NCBI GenBank assembly: GCA_045601045.1
Contig: JAZRZA010000074.1
Span: forward strand, 1 to 64,000
Length of the DNA: 64,000 nt
Origin: UBA1181 sp045601045
GTDB lineage: Bacteria > Bacteroidota > Bacteroidia > Bacteroidales > Paludibacteraceae
Reading direction: 5' to 3'
Shown: piece after piece, positions 1-8,604 of the stretch
Layout of the letters: each line of letters begins with the position of its first letter
Numbering within the stretch: the stretch's first letter is position 1
Notes under the pieces: generated by a model
Told to the model about the DNA's origin: nothing
The model's database searches: none
What the model saw: the letters and a program-made list of their open reading frames with translations, nothing else
Made by a program: the position numbers and the translations under genes

Positions 1-164
1 TTTTGGTACTTGCAATAATGCATCAAGTACGTTGAATAACTTAGTTGAGATAATTCGCTCATGACAATATTATTTTTGAATTGTCGGCGAATTTATAGAT
101 CCAATGATTTCCCTGCAATGTGCTTTCGTCGAACGCTTACATCTTCGTTGAGTGGCATGGCATA
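1..164. other. window edge, no gene recognised
   Basis: No convincing coding region is seen. Very short open stretches touch the left edge (for example 21 codons ending at 64 on the plus strand), but they are too short to identify. This could be the 3' flank of a gene lying outside the window. Confidence 0.4.
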
Positions 165-199
165 AAAAATCCCGGACTTCAGGAAAGTTCGGGATTTTT
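165..199. terminator. bidirectional hairpin terminator
   Basis: A 15-bp stem (AAAAATCCCGGACTT pairing with AAGTTCGGGATTTTT, one G-T pair) closes a 5-nt loop. An A-run on one side and a T-run on the other make it read as a terminator in both directions. It lies 23 bp beyond the cellulase stop codon. Confidence 0.8.
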
Positions 200-222
200 G
201 CGTTGCGTTATGATGGCTCAAA

Positions 223-1587
223 TCATCTAGGAGCGTTGTTGTAGACGGATTGGAGCGTGTAGCTCGGGTCGTCGTTATAGAAACCCCTTACCATTACGTC
301 GATCACCGCTTTGCCTCCATCCAGGTATTCTCCTGTGCCATGGTCGATGAGTCCTGATTGTTCCGCTCCCGCTAACTTACCTCCGTTGTCCCAGAAGAAA
401 AGCGGTAGGTCGTAGTCGCTGGCAGCCTTGCAGACATATTCCAAATAATATTTACGGAATGACTCCGCACGCTCTGTGCCACGGCGGACATTACCGAACT
501 CTCCTAAGTAGACTGGGATGCCATTGTTCATGAACTTCGTTTTGAGGCGTCCAAAAATAGAGGTCACATTATCCTCGTCTCCCCAAGAGGCCTTGTCTCT
601 TCCTGTATGTCCCCATTCCGTCTGTTCGTTGTTGAGGGTGTAGGTGTAGGGGTCGTAGAAGTGGACGGCCACCAAAAGGCGGTTCTCGACGATGTCTTTA
701 GGTACCTTGATTTCGTTGATGGTATGGTCCACATTGGTGTCGTAACCAGGGCATCCCAAGTAACGGTAGGTGTTCTCGCCACCTACGGAACGGACCGCGT
801 CCACGAAGGTTTGCAACCATTCGTTCATCACACGGTATTGCGCGCCGCCATCGGTGAGGTTTTGTCCCCAACCCCAACCACCATCGTGGATTTCGTTCAT
901 GCCTTCGAAAATCAACCAATCACCCTCTCTCTTGAATTTGGTGGCGATTTGTTTCCACATGGCAGCCAGTTGGGCCTTTACCTGCTTGTTCTTGTTCTCA
1001 TCCTTGGAGGATTGCAAGACATCCAACCAATATTGGCTATTGGCACCATCGTGGTGGATATTGATAATGGCTTTAAGCCCGGCGTTTTTAGCGTAACCAG
1101 CTACCTTGGCGACATAGTTCATATAGTCGTCGTCGATCTTGTATTCAGGAGCTGGACCGATGTGGCCCAACCAGGTGACAGGGATGCGCACGGCGGAGAA
1201 TCCCGCCTTCTTCACACCGTCAAAAGTGGCTTGTGTGGAGGCTGGGTTTCCCCAAGCTGTCTCGAATGCGTTTCCGTTGTTGTGGGCGTCCAAACTATTA
1301 CCCAAATTCCAACCCAAACCGATGCTATGGGCGATGGTCTTGACATTGGTGCCGTCTATGGCGTGGTTCTTTTTGAATTTGATCTGGCTGACATTATCTT
1401 CAAAGAGGATCTCTTTCCCCTCGTCATTGACAATCTTGAAACTGTTTTCTTCGTAGAATCGTATATTTTCGAGGGAGGAAGTTTGGTAGGTTTGTACGGA
1501 ACCATCCTTCATCGTGATCTCGACCATATTTTGCGCTTGCAGTGAACAAGCGGCGAAGGTGAATGCGGAAAGTATAATCTTTTTCAT
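223..1587 (-). CDS. secreted GH5-family endoglucanase (cellulase)
   Basis: Predicted secreted beta-1,4-glucanase of glycoside hydrolase family 5. Residues 1-18 form a signal peptide ending near LQAQ. Residues 20-75 are a short lineage-type N-terminal segment with two repeats of a VxxIxF-like motif. The TIM-barrel starts near residue 80 (GLGWNLGNSLD). The acid/base is Glu232 in MNEIHDGG and the nucleophile is Glu363 in YLGEFGN; HHDG and HFYDPY match other conserved loops. The length is normal for a single-domain GH5 enzyme. The protein ends right after the catalytic domain, with no T9SS sorting tail and no recognisable binding module. It follows the small secreted gene at 1606-2073 by 18 bp on the same strand, so the two are probably co-transcribed. 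The exact substrate (cellulose, xyloglucan or mixed-linkage glucan) is not settled by the motifs. Confidence 0.9.
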   Translation of the reverse strand: MKKIILSAFTFAACSLQAQNMVEITMKDGSVQTYQTSSLENIRFYEENSFKIVNDEGKEILFEDNVSQIKFKKNHAIDGTNVKTIAHSIGLGWNLGNSLDAHNNGNAFETAWGNPASTQATFDGVKKAGFSAVRIPVTWLGHIGPAPEYKIDDDYMNYVAKVAGYAKNAGLKAIINIHHDGANSQYWLDVLQSSKDENKNKQVKAQLAAMWKQIATKFKREGDWLIFEGMNEIHDGGWGWGQNLTDGGAQYRVMNEWLQTFVDAVRSVGGENTYRYLGCPGYDTNVDHTINEIKVPKDIVENRLLVAVHFYDPYTYTLNNEQTEWGHTGRDKASWGDEDNVTSIFGRLKTKFMNNGIPVYLGEFGNVRRGTERAESFRKYYLEYVCKAASDYDLPLFFWDNGGKLAGAEQSGLIDHGTGEYLDGGKAVIDVMVRGFYNDDPSYTLQSVYNNAPR

Positions 1588-1605
1588 ACAGTAATCTTTT
1601 CAAGG

Positions 1606-2073
1606 TTATTTCTTAATGAATTTCACAATTTGCCCTCCGACCTTCAACAAATAGGGCGCGGGAGCCAATTCAGCGACGTAGATCGTTGCTTTAGTATCTT
1701 CTGCTACGCTATGGTAGAGTAGTTGGCCGTCCATACGGAAAATCTGAATGGTGGCGCCTGGCTCTATGCCAGAAAGATTGATCTGATCTTGGATCAGTGA
1801 ATTACAGGTGAAAGTGTTCGCGAATGATTTCTTGAGGGAGGTACCATCGCTGAAATTGATTTCCACCGCCTCCATGTCGATTTTGAACACTTCGCCACTT
1901 TCGTACTTCAATTGCAGGTTGTCGCCCGCAAAGGTAATCTCTGTCACGTCGCTTCTTTCTGCTAGGCTGCCATTGATTGTCAGCGTTTTCTCCGCATGGC
2001 AAAAAAGCGAGAAGGCAATAGCCACGCATCCGGCAATAATTTTCTTGTCTGTTTTCATGATAGTGTTTTTCAA
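1606..2073 (-). CDS. small secreted protein with T9SS type A-like tail
   Basis: A 155-residue secreted protein (152 residues if ATG 2058 is used) with a signal peptide ending near FCHAE. Residues 30-85 carry repeated TEITF / VEINF motifs like those at the start of the neighbouring cellulase. Residues 95-155 resemble a T9SS type A C-terminal sorting domain: IQIFRMDGQLLY, a short beta region, then APYLLKVGGQIVKFIKK. There is no enzymatic cargo domain between the two, so the protein is almost all targeting sequence. It is the first gene of a likely two-gene unit with the cellulase. The function is unknown; a role as an anchored partner of the cellulase is inference only. Confidence 0.65.
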   Translation of the reverse strand: MKNTIMKTDKKIIAGCVAIAFSLFCHAEKTLTINGSLAERSDVTEITFAGDNLQLKYESGEVFKIDMEAVEINFSDGTSLKKSFANTFTCNSLIQDQINLSGIEPGATIQIFRMDGQLLYHSVAEDTKATIYVAELAPAPYLLKVGGQIVKFIKK

Positions 2074-2125
2074 AATGATTGAAACATATATGCTAACTGC
2101 AAAGATAGAATTATTTATGAAAAAG

Positions 2126-2165
2126 AAAATCCAAGAAATCCATATTATAGGATTTCTTGGATTTT
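2126..2165 (-). terminator. perfect 16-bp hairpin terminator
   Basis: AAAATCCAAGAAATCC (2126-2141) pairs perfectly with GGATTTCTTGGATTTT (2150-2165) around an 8-nt loop and ends in T/A-rich sequence. It closes the long minus-strand run whose last gene stops at 2199. Confidence 0.85.
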
Positions 2166-2198
2166 AATTTATTGTTGCGCTTAAATCGAAAGAGAAGG

Positions 2199-2933
2199 TT
2201 ACAACTCCTTGAAGTGCTCTTCCGCCTCTTTCAGACTATCCAGTTTGCCCACATCGATCATACGTAGGTTGTTGTTTAGATGGTAACCAATTTTTGCCTT
2301 CGCCGCGTTTTCGATGTAAAAATCCATGATGGGAAATTTTACGGGATAATCTTTCATGAGGTTGAAGATGGCGGGAGAGAGCACATGTATGCCGGAAAAG
2401 GCGAATTTGTGGCTCTTGGACGGATCAAAGTCAGCATAGGGTGATTTGATCTCCCCTGTCTTGGTGTTCATCCAACCCTTTAATCTCTTCTCTTCGTTGA
2501 AATAGAGGTAGCGGGAAGTCTCTCGCTCCTTCACCAATAGGGTAGCGTCGTTGCCGCTCTTTTCGTGAATTTGGTACAATTCCGCCAAGTTCGCGTCGGA
2601 GAGAATATCTACATTGTGGATCAGGAAGGGTTTCCCGTCGTCGAAGAAGTGAGCTGCTTTGCGGATGCCACCTCCTGTATCCAAGAGAAGCTCCCTTTCG
2701 TCTGAAATCTCTATTCGTAGGCCAAAGTTGTTCTGTTCTTTTAAGAAATCAATGATTTTGTCCGCATGGTGATGGACATTCACGATGAGTTCGTCAAAGC
2801 CTTGATCCGCTAATTTCAGAATCACATGCTCCAATAATGTTTTTCCCCCGACGGGTACTAACGCTTTGGGGATTGTGTCGGTGATAGGTTTCAACCGAGT
2901 GCCTAATCCCGCTGCAAAGATCATTGCTTTCAT
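2199..2933 (-). CDS. sugar-1-phosphate nucleotidyltransferase
   Basis: Nucleotidyl transferase of the NTP_transferase family (GT-A-like fold), which joins an NTP to a sugar-1-phosphate. The signature is at the very N-terminus: FAAGLGTRLKPITDTIPKAL with the downstream LVPVGGK, which binds the nucleotide and phosphates. HNVDILSD near residue 110 supplies the metal-binding Asp. At 244 residues it is a single-domain enzyme without a hexapeptide acyltransferase tail, like MurNAc-1-phosphate uridylyltransferase (MurU) or mannose-1-phosphate guanylyltransferase. The specific sugar cannot be assigned. It is the last gene of the cls-to-nucleotidyltransferase run and starts 6 bp after the S41 protease stop. 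Confidence 0.85.
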   Translation of the reverse strand: MKAMIFAAGLGTRLKPITDTIPKALVPVGGKTLLEHVILKLADQGFDELIVNVHHHADKIIDFLKEQNNFGLRIEISDERELLLDTGGGIRKAAHFFDDGKPFLIHNVDILSDANLAELYQIHEKSGNDATLLVKERETSRYLYFNEEKRLKGWMNTKTGEIKSPYADFDPSKSHKFAFSGIHVLSPAIFNLMKDYPVKFPIMDFYIENAAKAKIGYHLNNNLRMIDVGKLDSLKEAEEHFKEL

Positions 2934-2939
2934 CTTCCT

Positions 2940-4604
2940 TTATCTCTTTTCTTCCTCCTTGGAAGGGGTTAGTATCTGTTTGTAACGTGTGAGGTCGTTC
3001 AACACTTTAATCGCCTCATCCTTACATTGGTCGAATTTTAGTGATTCCTCAACAACGCCTTTTTCGTAATAGTGACGTTTGACGATTTCGATGCTGATGC
3101 TCTTGATGATTTCCTCTTTGAAGAGATTCAAATCCGTGTCGATGTTGGGTTTCAGTTTCTCTTCCAACGCCTTGACTTCCGCCTCAGCGTATGTCGCGTA
3201 ACCCTCCTCCTTGAGTGTCTTTTTCAGCGCGTTGAGGATATCTTCGGAGAGCGGTTTGTAGGTGAAGTTCCTGCTCTTCACGAATGCTTTGAACTCTTCG
3301 TATTCTTGGTCGCTGAACTTGAAATCTTTGATGGAAGGTAGCGTTGGATGTTTCTTGACATATTCAGTCACGTAATCAAAGATGATATTCTTCTCGTAGA
3401 GATAATATTCAGCGGTGGAAGAGGTGGAGTCTGCCGATTGGATATCAGGTGCGATACCTCCGCCATCTCTGACGGTTCTTCCGTGCAAAGTCTTGAACTC
3501 GCGGGTGAGACTGTCTGGAATTCGTTGGGAATACTCTTTCCCTTCTTTGTTGGAGTAGTCGATGGCTTGGATGCATCGTCCGCTTGGAATATAATATTTG
3601 GAGATGGTGACTTTCAAGTTGCCGCCATGAGGCAAATCACGGGTGGTCTGCACCAATCCTTTTCCGAAAGAGCGCTCACCTACGATGACTGCCCTGTCCA
3701 TATCTTGCAAGGTGCCTGCAAGAATCTCCGCTGCGGAGGCGGAGTTGTTGTTCACGAGGACAGCGATCGGAATCTCCTTGTCGATCGGGTCGCGTAGCGC
3801 CTTATAAGTCTTGTTGATGGCTGGGTTCTTTCCCTTGGTATAGACAAGGGTCGATTTTCTATCCACAAATAGGTTGATGATATCCGTCGCCTCATCCAAT
3901 ATGCCTCCGGGATTCTCTCTGACGTCGATGATTAACTTTTGGATCTTCTTCTCCTTTTTTAAGTCGAGGAAGGCCTCCTTGAATTGAACGGCAGCGTTTT
4001 CTGTGAATCCACTGAGGTAAATGTAACCGATGCCGGGTGCGATTTCTCCCGCGTAAGGGACTGCTGGCATCGAGATGATCTCTCTGGTGATGGTGATTTC
4101 TTCCTTCTTGCCGTTGACGCGTTTCAAGGTGATTTTGGCCTGCGTATTAGGTTCGCCGCGTAGCTGCTCGCTCGCTTCCGAAACCCCGATGTCCTTTATC
4201 TCCTTGCCGTTGATCTCCACAATGATGTCGCCAATTTTGATACCCGCCTTGTGGGCTGGCATTCCTTCGTAGATGTTGGTGATGAGAATTCCCTCTTTGT
4301 GCTTCCCGATGACGCAGCCGATGCCTGCGTATTCACCTGTTGTCATCATTTTCAGCTTGTCCATCTCCTCTTCGGGGATGTAGTTGGTGTAGGGGTCCAA
4401 TGAGGTTAACATCTCGTCAATTCCTGCCTTGATGGTTTTCTCCGGTTTGATGGAGTCTACATAGAGTAGGTCCAACTCCTTGTAGATGGCATTGAAGATA
4501 TCGAGATGCTTCGATATCTCAGTGTTCCTATTGTTTGTCGCTCCAGTGGCCCATCCGTTAATGGCTGAACAAAGGATCGCAAGTGTGAAAATGCTCTTTT
4601 TCAT
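2940..4604 (-). CDS. S41 C-terminal processing peptidase (CtpA-like)
   Basis: Periplasmic or envelope serine protease of family S41 that trims proteins from unstructured C-termini. The order is signal peptide (residues 1-20), an N-terminal helical region, a PDZ domain (about 85-165, with GIGCVIG and AGIKIGDIIVEING), then the S41 core. The catalytic serine lies in NNNSASAAEILAG (about residues 285-297) and the lysine in GERSFGKGLVQ (Lys315). A C-terminal extension of about 170 residues, rich in Lys and Glu, follows the core. The gene begins 12 bp after rarA. S41 proteases are common in Bacteroidetes envelopes; the substrates here are unknown. Confidence 0.9.
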   Translation of the reverse strand: MKKSIFTLAILCSAINGWATGATNNRNTEISKHLDIFNAIYKELDLLYVDSIKPEKTIKAGIDEMLTSLDPYTNYIPEEEMDKLKMMTTGEYAGIGCVIGKHKEGILITNIYEGMPAHKAGIKIGDIIVEINGKEIKDIGVSEASEQLRGEPNTQAKITLKRVNGKKEEITITREIISMPAVPYAGEIAPGIGYIYLSGFTENAAVQFKEAFLDLKKEKKIQKLIIDVRENPGGILDEATDIINLFVDRKSTLVYTKGKNPAINKTYKALRDPIDKEIPIAVLVNNNSASAAEILAGTLQDMDRAVIVGERSFGKGLVQTTRDLPHGGNLKVTISKYYIPSGRCIQAIDYSNKEGKEYSQRIPDSLTREFKTLHGRTVRDGGGIAPDIQSADSTSSTAEYYLYEKNIIFDYVTEYVKKHPTLPSIKDFKFSDQEYEEFKAFVKSRNFTYKPLSEDILNALKKTLKEEGYATYAEAEVKALEEKLKPNIDTDLNLFKEEIIKSISIEIVKRHYYEKGVVEESLKFDQCKDEAIKVLNDLTRYKQILTPSKEEEKR

Positions 4605-4616
4605 ATTGCTGTTAGA

Positions 4617-5900
4617 TTACATATTGTATTTCTTTTTTTCGCCCCACAGACGAGTCATTTGTTCCGCCAAGCGATTCTCCGCCGCATTGTTTTGAGGGGT
4701 CCAGAACCGGGTGCCCGAAATTTTCTCTGGCAAGAATTCCTGCACGACGAAATGGCCTTCGTAGTCGTGGGCGTATTTGTAATCCTTGCCGTAGTTGAGT
4801 TTCTCCATCAGTTTGGTAGGCGCGTTACGCAAGTGGAGCGGTACGGGCTGGTTGCCATCTTGTTGAACGAACGCCAAAGCGTTGTTGATGGCTTGATAGG
4901 CTGAGTTGCTCTTGGGGCTGGTAGCCAAATAGATGGTGGTCTCCGCCAAAACGATTCTTCCCTCCGGCCATCCGATTTTATGGATGGTGTCGAAGCAAGC
5001 GTTGGCCAGTAACAATGCGTTTGGGTTGGCCAAACCGATATCTTCCGAAGCGGATATGACCAATCTTCTGGCGATGAATTTGGGGTCTTCTCCGCCGTCT
5101 ACCATTCTGGCCAACCAATAGATGGCCGCGTCTGGATCACTGCCTCGAATGGATTTGATAAAGGCGGAGATGATGTCGTAGTGCATCTCTCCATTTTTGT
5201 CGTAGGCGTTTGGATTCTCTTGCAAACGTTCTGTCACGATTTTGTTGGTGAAGTGTACCTCGCTTGAATCAGGTTCCGCACCGATGACCAATTCGATGAT
5301 GTTGAGTAGTTTGCGCGCGTCTCCTCCTGCGAACCGTAGCAGTGAGTCCGTCTCGTCGAAGAATATCTTTTTTTGTTTTAATTCCGCATCATTCTCCGCC
5401 ACTCTATGCGCCAAGGCCAGCAAGTCTTCGTCTGTCTGCGGTTTTAGCACATAGACTTGACACCTGGAAAGCAATGGTGTGATCACCTCGAAAGAGGGGT
5501 TCTCTGTCGTCGCACCGATGAGTGTCACGACGCCTTGTTCCACGGCACCCAATAGCGAATCCTGTTGGGATTTGGAGAAACGGTGGATCTCATCGATGAA
5601 TAGGATAGGAGGGTCGTTACTGAAAAAACGGGACCCTTTTGCTTTGTCGATCACCTCCCTTACATCCTTTACGCCTGAACTGATGGCGCTAAGTGTGAAA
5701 AATGGCCTTTCGAGGTGCGTGGCGATTATTTTCGCCAACGTAGTTTTTCCCACACCGGGAGGACCCCAAAGAATGAAGGAGGGTACTCGTTTCAGCTCGA
5801 TCATTCTGCGAAGCACACCATTCTCTCCGACCAAATGCTTTTGGCCCACATATTCGTCCAATGTCTTCGGACGCATTCTTTCTGCCAATGGTTGTGACAT
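4617..5900 (-). CDS. rarA: replication-associated recombination protein A (RarA/MgsA)
   Basis: AAA+ ATPase of the clamp-loader-like RarA/MgsA/WRNIP1 family, acting at stalled replication forks. Walker A is GPPGVGKTTLAKII, Walker B is ILFIDEIHRFSKSQQD, and sensor residues lie in IGATTENPSFE. The C-terminal half carries the family oligomerisation region (SIRGSDPDAAIYWLARM, ASEDIGLANP). The start is placed at ATG 5900 (MSQPLAERMRPKTLDEY), giving 427 residues as is usual; the frame stays open 25 codons upstream, but that part is not family-like and runs toward lpxH. The gene lies within the minus-strand run, 55 bp after lpxH and 12 bp before the S41 gene. Confidence 0.93.
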   Translation of the reverse strand: MSQPLAERMRPKTLDEYVGQKHLVGENGVLRRMIELKRVPSFILWGPPGVGKTTLAKIIATHLERPFFTLSAISSGVKDVREVIDKAKGSRFFSNDPPILFIDEIHRFSKSQQDSLLGAVEQGVVTLIGATTENPSFEVITPLLSRCQVYVLKPQTDEDLLALAHRVAENDAELKQKKIFFDETDSLLRFAGGDARKLLNIIELVIGAEPDSSEVHFTNKIVTERLQENPNAYDKNGEMHYDIISAFIKSIRGSDPDAAIYWLARMVDGGEDPKFIARRLVISASEDIGLANPNALLLANACFDTIHKIGWPEGRIVLAETTIYLATSPKSNSAYQAINNALAFVQQDGNQPVPLHLRNAPTKLMEKLNYGKDYKYAHDYEGHFVVQEFLPEKISGTRFWTPQNNAAENRLAEQMTRLWGEKKKYNM

Positions 5901-5955
5901 GCCTATCGTTTTTTTTTCTTTCGAATTAATAAATACGGGATAGATAATGAGGTGG

Positions 5956-6720
5956 TCAGACCTCTTCCCGTTCAAAGTGTTTCACCTCTAACCGCTCTCC
6001 GTCCCACACCGCATAGGTGAATTTTTGGATCCAATCCCCCAGGATGATTACCCGGCTTTCTTGCTCGATGGTCAGATCTAAATCAATGTGTCGATGGCCG
6101 AAGATGTAGAAGTCAATCTCGTTCTCTTCCCTATGTTTTTGAGCGAACTGCACCAAGAATTCCTTTTCAGGTCCAAGGTATTTCTCCGCTTTGTTTCCCC
6201 GCTTTTTCTTTCGGTTGAATTTGGACCATGAAAGGCCAAATGGCATGGTGGCGTCCGGATGTATCCATTTGTACATCGCTTGACAAGGTTTGTTGCGGAA
6301 GAAGCCTCGTAGGAGACGGAAAGAGAGACTCGGGTCTCCTAGACCATCGCCGTGCGCCATATAGAATTTTTTTCCAAATAACTCTTTGACGATGTCGTGG
6401 TCGCATATGGTCGCGCCTATCTCGTCTTGAAAATAACCGAACATCCAAATGTCATGGTTCCCGGTGAAGAGATAGACGGGGATTCCCGCGTCGATGAATT
6501 CCGCCATCTTTCCGATGAATCGAGCGAATCCTTTGGGAATAACGTATTTGTATTCGAACCAATAGTCGAACATATCCCCCAGAAAATAGAGCTCTTTGCA
6601 GGTCTCCTTGATGCTATCCATCCAACGGACCAATCTTTTTTCTGCGCTCTTTCTCTCCTCGAAGAGGGTCAGTCCCAAATGTGCGTCGGAAGCGAAATAT
6701 ATCTTTTTTTCTTCTGCCAT
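5956..6720 (-). CDS. lpxH: UDP-2,3-diacylglucosamine diphosphatase (LpxH-like)
   Basis: Calcineurin-like metallophosphoesterase that cleaves UDP-2,3-diacylglucosamine to lipid X and UMP in lipid A synthesis. The metal ligands are all visible: SDAHLG near residue 11, GDMFDYWFEY near 48, TGNHDIW near 92, MAHGDGLG near 140 and FGHRHIDL near 205. The 254-residue length fits the Bacteroidetes form. The protein is soluble or peripherally bound at the inner membrane. It lies 21 bp after the DUF59 gene and upstream of rarA on the same strand. A different phosphoesterase specificity cannot be excluded, but the spacing of motifs favours LpxH. Confidence 0.85.
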   Translation of the reverse strand: MAEEKKIYFASDAHLGLTLFEERKSAEKRLVRWMDSIKETCKELYFLGDMFDYWFEYKYVIPKGFARFIGKMAEFIDAGIPVYLFTGNHDIWMFGYFQDEIGATICDHDIVKELFGKKFYMAHGDGLGDPSLSFRLLRGFFRNKPCQAMYKWIHPDATMPFGLSWSKFNRKKKRGNKAEKYLGPEKEFLVQFAQKHREENEIDFYIFGHRHIDLDLTIEQESRVIILGDWIQKFTYAVWDGERLEVKHFEREEV

Positions 6721-6741
6721 ATTGCCTGTTGTGGAACCTGT

Positions 6742-7056
6742 TTATAGAAATCCTAACTCCAACATAGCCTCTTCCGACATGCGTTCTTTGGTCCATTCGG
6801 GCTCAAATACGATGTTCACATTGGCTTTTGTCACGCCGTCGATGCCCTCCACCTTCTGTTGAATGTCCTCCACAAGGAAGTCTCCTGCAGGACAACTGGG
6901 CGCGGTGAGTGTCATTTCGATATTTACCACACCTTCTTCCGTGGTCTCGATACCGTAGATGAGGCCGAGATCATAGACGTTGACAGGTATTTCCGGATCA
7001 AAGACGGTTTTCAATACCGATACTATTTTTTCCTCTAATTCAAGAAATTCGTTCAT
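6742..7056 (-). CDS. DUF59/MIP18-family iron-sulfur assembly protein
   Basis: A 104-residue protein of the DUF59 (MIP18/PaaD/SufT-type) family, implicated in maturation of iron-sulfur proteins. Typical motifs are FDPEIPVNVYDLGLIYG near the N-terminus and MTLTAPSCPAGDFLVED in the middle, with the conserved Cys in the second. A helical C-terminal stretch (WTKERMSEEAMLELGF) is also characteristic. It sits between cls (18 bp upstream) and lpxH (21 bp downstream). There is no suf operon in the window, so it probably acts as a free-standing helper. Confidence 0.88.
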   Translation of the reverse strand: MNEFLELEEKIVSVLKTVFDPEIPVNVYDLGLIYGIETTEEGVVNIEMTLTAPSCPAGDFLVEDIQQKVEGIDGVTKANVNIVFEPEWTKERMSEEAMLELGFL

Positions 7057-7074
7057 TTTCAGTTGTTTTACATA

Positions 7075-8493
7075 TTAAAGCAATGGACTTAACAGTCGGG
7101 ATAGAGATTCCAATATCTTTTGACTGATGCGACGGGTAGCCCATGCTTCTTGGGTTATTTCAACGGAGTTTTTTTCGTCCTCCAAGAATATCTCTGTCAT
7201 TTGATGCGCCACCGAATTGTCATAAATGATGGCGTTCAGCTCAAAGTTCTGTTCGAAACTGCGGAAATCCATGTTCGCGCTGCCGATAAAGGCAATGTCA
7301 TCGGTGATGACGATCTTGCTGTGGATGAATCCCGGGTCGTATTGATAGACTTTGATGCCTGCTTTCAACATCTGCTCAATATAGGAGAAGGTGCTGTATA
7401 GCGTGACCTTCGCGTCTGATTTTTTGGGTAGAATCAGTCGAACATCGATGCCGCATAGGGCTGCGGTCTGTAAAGCGGTGATGAGACTCTCCGGAGGAAG
7501 AAAGTAAGGCGATTCGATGTAGATGCGACGCTTGGCCTCCATAAATGCCTTGGCGAAAAGTTGCATCATGCTCTCCCAAGCCATATCTGGTCCGCTGATC
7601 ACGATTTGCGTCAAACTGTTACCCTTCTCTTCTTGCTCGGGGTAGAAGATGGCGTCTTCTATCAATTCCCGTTTCACGAAAAACCAGTCCATCAAGAAGT
7701 TTTTCTGCAAACCCAATACAGCGCTACCTTCCAGGCGGATGTGGGTATCTCTCCATGTGCCCCATTTTAAGCCGTCCAAATATCTGTCCGCGATATTGAA
7801 TCCTCCGGTATATCCCACTAATCCATCCACCACGATGATTTTTCGGTGGTTGCGGTAATTCACGCGGCTGTTGATGTAGGGCAATCCCACCTCCAAGAAA
7901 CTTTGGATTTCAATGCCGGCTTCCCGTAACTCTTTGATTTTCTTTTTTTTCAATTGCCAACTGCCCACGTCGTCAATGATGACACGGACAATGATGCCCT
8001 CTTTCGCCTTCTCTTTCAACACCTCCATGATGCGGCTTCCTATCTTGTCCGCTAAGAAGATGTAATACTCCATGTGGATGTGATGTTTCGCTCTTCTTAA
8101 ATCCTCCACAATGCAATCGTAAAGTTCGTTGGCATCGGTGTAGATCTTCACGTCATTGTTTTCGTGGAGCGCGGCGTCGCTATTTCGGAAGGCGAGCGTG
8201 GCGATGCTTCGTTGTTCGTCAGGGAGACCCAAATTGGGGAGTTCCGCCAGATCTACGGTTTTGCTTTTTTTGTTGATGAGCAAACTTCGCTTGGAAATGA
8301 CATGTCTTTTTCGGAACTTCCTTCCTACCAAAATGTAGCAGAAAAAGCCTATGATGGGTAGGAACACCAAGACCATTATCCATGCGATGGATTTGATCGG
8401 ATTGCGATTTTCCACCAACATGAAGAAGATCGTGGCGCATATCGTGTAGATATACACTGCATAAAAAACTATGTAGGCGATGTCCCAGAACAT
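7075..8493 (-). CDS. cls: cardiolipin synthase (phospholipase D family)
   Basis: Membrane phospholipase D-type cardiolipin synthase, joining two phosphatidylglycerol molecules. Two transmembrane helices occupy residues 1-60 (FYAVYIYTICATIFF; IAWIMVLVFLPIIGFFCYIL). The first HKD motif is NHRKIIVVDG with GGFNIADRY after it; the second is IHSKIVITDD followed by GSANMDFRSF. The length (472) is normal for the ClsA type. It is the first gene of the six-gene minus-strand run that ends at 2199. Confidence 0.93.
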   Translation of the reverse strand: MFWDIAYIVFYAVYIYTICATIFFMLVENRNPIKSIAWIMVLVFLPIIGFFCYILVGRKFRKRHVISKRSLLINKKSKTVDLAELPNLGLPDEQRSIATLAFRNSDAALHENNDVKIYTDANELYDCIVEDLRRAKHHIHMEYYIFLADKIGSRIMEVLKEKAKEGIIVRVIIDDVGSWQLKKKKIKELREAGIEIQSFLEVGLPYINSRVNYRNHRKIIVVDGLVGYTGGFNIADRYLDGLKWGTWRDTHIRLEGSAVLGLQKNFLMDWFFVKRELIEDAIFYPEQEEKGNSLTQIVISGPDMAWESMMQLFAKAFMEAKRRIYIESPYFLPPESLITALQTAALCGIDVRLILPKKSDAKVTLYSTFSYIEQMLKAGIKVYQYDPGFIHSKIVITDDIAFIGSANMDFRSFEQNFELNAIIYDNSVAHQMTEIFLEDEKNSVEITQEAWATRRISQKILESLSRLLSPLL

Positions 8494-8581
8494 TTCTTCT
8501 TCTCTTTCTTTTGTAAAATTAGAGAAAATTCCAATATAATCATAGTGTTTGGGGACAATAGTGTCGCATTTCTATAGGTGA

Positions 8582-8604
8582 AATCATTGATTTTTTCAAT
8601 GATT
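8582..8604 (-). terminator. hairpin overlapping stop codon
   Basis: AATCATTGA pairs perfectly with TCAATGATT across a 5-nt T loop. The hairpin overlaps the stop codon of the sacsin-like gene (8603-8605), so termination would occur almost at the end of the coding sequence. The T-tract afterwards is weak. Confidence 0.5.

Noticed and set aside
2..64. 21-codon open stretch at the left edge
   Set aside because: Too short to tell a gene end from chance.
607..1545. 312-codon open frame antisense to the cellulase
   Set aside because: It lies fully inside a clear GH5 gene on the other strand and its product has no recognisable domain; the open frame follows from the codon usage of the real gene.
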